DNA from: Clostridia bacterium
GTDB lineage: Bacteria; Bacillota; Clostridia; Christensenellales; Aristaeellaceae
DNA length: 64,000 nt
NCBI GenBank assembly: GCA_017547805.1
Contig: JAFYOR010000075.1
Location: 21,880 to 85,879 of the forward strand
Direction of reading: 5' to 3'
Of the stretch, positions 60,642 to 64,000 are shown one piece after another (the first letter of the stretch is position 1; every line of letters starts with the position of its first letter). Below the pieces are notes generated by a model, which was not told where the DNA came from, did not search any database, and was given only the letters and a program-made list of their open reading frames with translations. The position numbers and the translations under genes are program-made.

Positions 60642-61602
60642 GCTGCGCTTTGATGGCGCTGTACACTTTGGTCAATCCGATTCTGCGCTTTCCCTGTATA
60701 CGTCTGCCGATCATTTTTACGCCGACACGCTCTTTTCCGCACTTTGTCATACGGCGGGAACGCTTTACGGAGAAGCAGGAATTGAAAGGCTGTGCGCGCA
60801 GGCGCAGGCCGGAGAACTGCTGCTCAGCGACAGCATGCCATGGCGAGAACGAAACGGAAACGATATCTACTATCTGCCAAAGCCGTGTGCAACGTCTTCC
60901 CATAAGCAGGACATTCCGGCGCATCTGCGCAAGGCAATCAAGAAGCTGGCATGGATTCCGGTGCAGGACATGGGCGCGTTTGAACAGTCGCTGCAGGGTG
61001 AACAGCTGTATATGCCGGACGAAGAAGCGTTTGGCGTGATGGAAAACCGTACGCTTGCCGCTGTCAGCGATGGCGAGGACACCAGGCCCTATCAGGTGGG
61101 CGTGTATCGCTTTTTCCCGTCTTGCGGATTGTACGTTATCGCTGGCTGCGCGTCGAAGGCGCAGCAAGAGGAGCTTGCGCAGCTGATCGCTGCGCTTGGT
61201 TTGGGCGGCATCGGAGGAAAGGTCAGCTCAGGATTTGGCACGTTTACGCTTGATCGTGTGATCGATCTGAACCATCCTGTCGATGCGCAGACGGGCTGGC
61301 TGCGTGACGCGCTGACGCAGCCCGATCCCAGGCATCATCTTCTGCTGACGACCAGCCTGCCGACGGATGAAGAATTGGAAACCGTGCTGGAGGATGCGCA
61401 GTATCAGCTTGTTCGCCGTGGCGGTTACGTTCAGTCGGATACGTTCAGCCATACGCCGCAGAGAAAGTGCACGCAGTATTTTCTTGCTGCCGGGGCCATG
61501 CTGGAGCATTCTTTTGAAGGCGCGTTGTATGACGCAGTTCCCTCCGGGAGGCATCCCGTCTATCGTTACTCAAAGCCAATCACGCTGGGGGTGTCGTTTT
61601 GA
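60622..61602 (+). CDS. csm4: Csm4 (5'-handle-binding RAMP)
   Basis: 326 aa. YCLFKLRFDGAVHFGQSDS near the start, YADTLFSALCHTAG, and glycine-rich GLGGIGGKVSSGFGTF (about 192-207). It caps the complex at the crRNA 5' tag and contacts Cas10. It overlaps both neighbours. Confidence 0.93.
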   Translation: MDYCLFKLRFDGAVHFGQSDSALSLYTSADHFYADTLFSALCHTAGTLYGEAGIERLCAQAQAGELLLSDSMPWRERNGNDIYYLPKPCATSSHKQDIPAHLRKAIKKLAWIPVQDMGAFEQSLQGEQLYMPDEEAFGVMENRTLAAVSDGEDTRPYQVGVYRFFPSCGLYVIAGCASKAQQEELAQLIAALGLGGIGGKVSSGFGTFTLDRVIDLNHPVDAQTGWLRDALTQPDPRHHLLLTTSLPTDEELETVLEDAQYQLVRRGGYVQSDTFSHTPQRKCTQYFLAAGAMLEHSFEGALYDAVPSGRHPVYRYSKPITLGVSF

Positions 61603-62663
61603 TTGTACAGGATCATCTGCAGGTCTATGAGCTGAAGCTGGTTACACAAGGTCCCCTGTTTATCGGCAGCGGAGAAAAGACCCCGAAGAAGGAGTTTATC
61701 TATAACGCCCGCAAGAATGCGGTTGCCTTTCTTGACGAGCAGCTCTTTTTTGATCTGCTCATCAGCAAAGGACTGGTGGATCAGTTTGAGGAATTCTGCC
61801 TGAAACCCGGCGGAGACTTGTACACGTTTCTTTTCCGTACTTGCGGCCTCATGCAGCACGATGTTGCGCCGGCAATTCGTTACGAGGTTTCTGTCGGTGA
61901 TGCACTCGATGCAGGGCATTCGCTCAAGGACATTTGCCGCTTTATGCGTGACACGCAGGGAAGAGCGTATGTTCCCGGCAGCAGCGTGAAAGGCGCAATC
62001 AGAACGGCGCTGCTCTATCAGGCAATGGCATCTGAGAGCTGTGAGTCTCACATGCCTGAAAAAGAACTGCCTGAATGGAGGTATCTGCATTTACTGAACC
62101 TGAATCAGCGCAATGCAAGAGATTCCGTCAACAGCATCATGCGCGGCGTTCAGATTTCCGACAGCGAGCCGATTGATGATCGCTTGCTTTCCTTGTTCCA
62201 GAAGCATGACAGCTCGATCGAGGGCAATACGCACGCCATTAATCTGTGCAGAGAGTGTGTTGTTCCCGGGGCGGCAATTCGCATGAGGATGACGTTGGAT
62301 CAGTCCATTCTCAAGGGGCGGATTACTGCTGAATCCATCATGAATGCGATCAACGCATTTGCCGCATATGGCGAAAAGACGTATGCGCCGCATTTCAATC
62401 CGCCGCTTAATCATGTGCCGTTGGGTCGGCAGAATACGCTGTATATCGGCGGCGGAGCGGGCTTCTTTACCAAGAGTATGGCTTATCCTTATCTGGGGGA
62501 GCAGCGTGGTCTTGCCTATACGTCAGATTATCTTGCTCGGGTATTCCGCAAGCATTATCATGAACGGGACAGGGTGTTGGGGATTTCTCCACGGACATTA
62601 AAGTATGGCAAATTCAATCGGCGTTTGTATGGCTTTGGTGCCTGCGAGGTGAGTATCAAATGA
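61599..62663 (+). CDS. csm5: Csm5 (3'-end RAMP)
   Basis: 354 aa from TTG 61599, overlapping the csm4 stop, with GGGGGTG upstream. KLVTQGPLFIGSGEKTPKKEFIY, VPGSSVKGAIRTALL and IGGGAGFFTKS are RAMP loops. It helps crRNA 3' maturation. It overlaps cas6 by 4 bp. Confidence 0.93.
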   Translation: MIVQDHLQVYELKLVTQGPLFIGSGEKTPKKEFIYNARKNAVAFLDEQLFFDLLISKGLVDQFEEFCLKPGGDLYTFLFRTCGLMQHDVAPAIRYEVSVGDALDAGHSLKDICRFMRDTQGRAYVPGSSVKGAIRTALLYQAMASESCESHMPEKELPEWRYLHLLNLNQRNARDSVNSIMRGVQISDSEPIDDRLLSLFQKHDSSIEGNTHAINLCRECVVPGAAIRMRMTLDQSILKGRITAESIMNAINAFAAYGEKTYAPHFNPPLNHVPLGRQNTLYIGGGAGFFTKSMAYPYLGEQRGLAYTSDYLARVFRKHYHERDRVLGISPRTLKYGKFNRRLYGFGACEVSIK

Positions 62664-63394
62664 TTGCACAGGTTACCGTTCAGCTTGAAAAAAGTGAAAC
62701 ACCGTATGGCGCTTCTCTGGGATATCCGTTGTATGCATGGATGCTGTCGATGGTTTCCTGTGAAGATGGGGAACGCTTGCATGAACAGGGGATTCATCCG
62801 ATCAGTCAGCATATTCGGCACGATTTCAAAACGCAGGAAGACTGGTGGATTGTCAATCTGCTTAATGATGAGGCGATAGCTCTCTTTTTGCCCATCCTTG
62901 AACGAGCTCAGGAAGCGGCGCTCCATCACAAAACGATTCGGTTTGTTCAGAAAAAAACAGAGCAGATCGGATCGGCGCAGGCGTTTATTGAAAGGGCGCG
63001 GCTTCTTCCGGATACAAACCGATATGAATTTCAGTTTTCCGCGCCGACGTCGTTTAAACAGGATGGCCGCTATGTCATTTTTCCGCAGGAGTCCCTGCTG
63101 CTCCAGTCGTTGGTCAGTCGATGGAATCTTTGTTTTCCGGAAATTGAGCTTGATGATCCGGAGGCCATGCAAGCGATTCTTCGGGGTCTGCGCATCACGG
63201 ATTATAAATTGCAGACACTTCGCCATCCGGTGAAGCAGGCAAGAATCCCGTCCTTTATTGGAAAACTGATCTTGGAAACGCGTCTGCCTGCACCGCTTGC
63301 TGAAGTATTTAAGACGCTGTATTGCTTTTCGCCATATTCTGGTGTGGGCATCAAGACAACGCTTGGTATGGGCGGTGTGCAGATACGTCCTTAA
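62660..63394 (+). CDS. cas6: Cas6 pre-crRNA endoribonuclease
   Basis: 244 aa. Ferredoxin-like double fold with the C-terminal glycine-rich loop YSGVGIKTTLGMGGVQI, diagnostic of Cas6. H45-or-later histidines (HPISQHIRH) near residue 45-55 may act in catalysis. It cuts the array transcript in the repeats. Last gene of the locus; cas1 and cas2 are absent from the window. Confidence 0.92.
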   Translation: MIAQVTVQLEKSETPYGASLGYPLYAWMLSMVSCEDGERLHEQGIHPISQHIRHDFKTQEDWWIVNLLNDEAIALFLPILERAQEAALHHKTIRFVQKKTEQIGSAQAFIERARLLPDTNRYEFQFSAPTSFKQDGRYVIFPQESLLLQSLVSRWNLCFPEIELDDPEAMQAILRGLRITDYKLQTLRHPVKQARIPSFIGKLILETRLPAPLAEVFKTLYCFSPYSGVGIKTTLGMGGVQIRP

Positions 63395-63609
63395 AGACAT
63401 CTGGTTTTTTAGTGCGATGGGTTTTTCTGGAGATAACGATAGATATGTATACATAAAACCGATAGCGCCGCGGGAATTCATACCATAGGGAGAGCGTGTA
63501 TTTCTGCAGACTGTCCAGAAGAGTTTGGTGATGGCTATGAAACCGAATAGCTGTGACTAACATGAATTTGCAAAAAAAATAAAAAATGTAAAAAATTTCA
63601 AAAAAGTAG
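63395..63609. other. Intergenic, no gene seen
   Basis: AT-rich; no terminator is obvious after cas6. A run of A's precedes the promoter at 63610. Confidence 0.4.
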
Positions 63610-63638
63610 TTGACATACGCGAAGTTGTGTGGTAATAT
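63610..63638 (+). promoter_or_regulatory. Strong promoter before the end-of-window RNA
   Basis: Perfect TTGACA (63610-63615), 17-base spacer, TAATAT (63633-63638). No protein frame with a ribosome site follows. Confidence 0.85.
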
Positions 63639-63644
63639 ATGCAA

Positions 63645-64000
63645 GTTCGCGCCGGAACGATAAGTTCGGAGCGGGCGGGATGCATCTCAAAAGGATGCAG
63701 GCCCAAAGCCAAATAACCAGAACCTAAAGCGAAAGCTAAGGGGAGCGGCCGGGAACCGAAAGGGAGAAGGCTGAGGCGCTGGGGTAGCTGCTGTGTAGCG
63801 AACCGGCGACCGGAGAAAGGAAATGCAGCAGGCCGAGTACCGGAATCGGAAGGAAGGCATGGAAACAGGCCGGACGGAAGGGGAAAAAAGCACCGTGGGA
63901 ACCGCCGACAGGGGAAAACGGGAAGAAGGGAAAGGAAAGACGGAAGGCTGAGTAATCAGAACCGAGCGGAAGCGGACGAAAGAAAGCGGAAGCGAGGGGA
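63645..64000 (+). ncRNA. Putative large structured noncoding RNA (5' part)
   Basis: About 355 bases to the window end, rich in A and G and very poor in T. It holds many small stems with GNRA loops (AGC-GAAA-GCT, CC-GAAA-GG), a GCATC-TCAAAAG-GATGC hairpin, a CCGGAAC-GATAA-GTTCGG hairpin near the 5' end, and repeated GGAAG words. No convincing coding frame. The shape recalls large ornate bacterial RNAs (ROOL, GOLLD, OLE classes), but I cannot assign a class. It continues past the window. Confidence 0.55.

Noticed and set aside
57169-63394. Type III-B (Cmr) assignment
   Set aside because: The small subunit and RAMP order match Csm2-Csm5, and Csm6 rather than Csx1 is present.
63645-64000. Start of an rRNA operon or RNase P RNA
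   Set aside because: None of the conserved 16S/23S starts or RNase P core words is present.

Overview
The window looks like a chromosomal segment of a spore-forming Bacillota of class Clostridia, probably a gut organism. The evidence is a sporulation set (sigG, spoIIP, spoIVB, a Spo0A-type regulator, a YlmC/YmxH protein, a SpoVB-like flippase), a luxS-mtnN pair, a GH112 galactosyl-hexosamine phosphorylase and a BspA-type LRR surface protein. No rRNA or marker gene allows a finer placement; a Christensenellales/Aristaeella-like lineage is only a guess.

Layout. 1-6.2 kb, mostly minus strand: tRNA-Glu(CTC), tRNA-Gln(CTG), three membrane-protein genes, two paralogous secreted zinc-finger proteins and the mtnN-luxS operon. 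6.3-13 kb: GH112 phosphorylase, HAD phosphatase, SpoVB-like flippase, dCMP deaminase, MATE exporter. A tRNA-Ser(GGA) with a consensus promoter follows, then an AT-rich SAP-domain gene that looks acquired. 15-22 kb: giant LRR surface protein, DegV, a CapD-type nucleotide-sugar enzyme, MarR. 22.6-25.6 kb: a three-gene operon with a ZorA-like proton channel, a ZorB/MotB-like OmpA protein and an unknown membrane-anchored protein. 25.7-30.5 kb: sporulation and regulatory core (Cys-rich protein, spoIIP, sigG, ylmC, nrdR, spoIVB).

30.4-32.9 kb is the most unusual part. The last 120 bp of spoIVB, beginning exactly at the catalytic-serine codon, recurs three more times downstream. Each recurrence is preceded by the same 27-nt junction, and one single-gene cargo lies between successive copies: an 83-aa protein, a P-loop kinase and a 206-aa unknown protein. 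The copies decay with distance from the intact gene. This is what serial insertion at the spoIVB 3' end would give if every incoming unit brought its own replacement gene end, an integron-like or accretion array without a visible recombinase. 33-37.5 kb continues with accessory genes (PARG-like hydrolase, a frameshifted gene, unknown proteins, an acyltransferase). 37.6-44.2 kb is housekeeping (M42 peptidase, P-loop/CYTH fusion, PfkB kinase, MATE, HIT, nitroreductase).

The Spo0A-type gene at 44.3-45.1 kb has also been a target. A 351-bp segment with its 3' end is repeated 9,893 bp downstream. Between the copies lie a truncated tyrosine recombinase, CCAATCAAT repeats and a complete-looking MurNAc/peptidoglycan-sugar scavenging operon: HTH regulator, NamZ-like exo-muramidase, tandem GNAT, two ABC permeases, solute-binding protein and a divergent second NamZ. 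spoIVB and spo0A are neighbours in most endospore formers, so two 3'-end-targeting events appear to have pulled this pair apart and loaded it with cargo.

From 55.1 kb there is a type III-A CRISPR-Cas locus: csm6, a five-spacer array, cas10-csm2-csm3-csm4-csm5-cas6, with no cas1/cas2 in the window. The last 360 bp follow a consensus promoter and are purine-rich, T-poor and full of GNRA-type hairpins; this is probably the 5' part of a large structured RNA running off the window. All coordinates and readings come from inspection alone; no database search was run.
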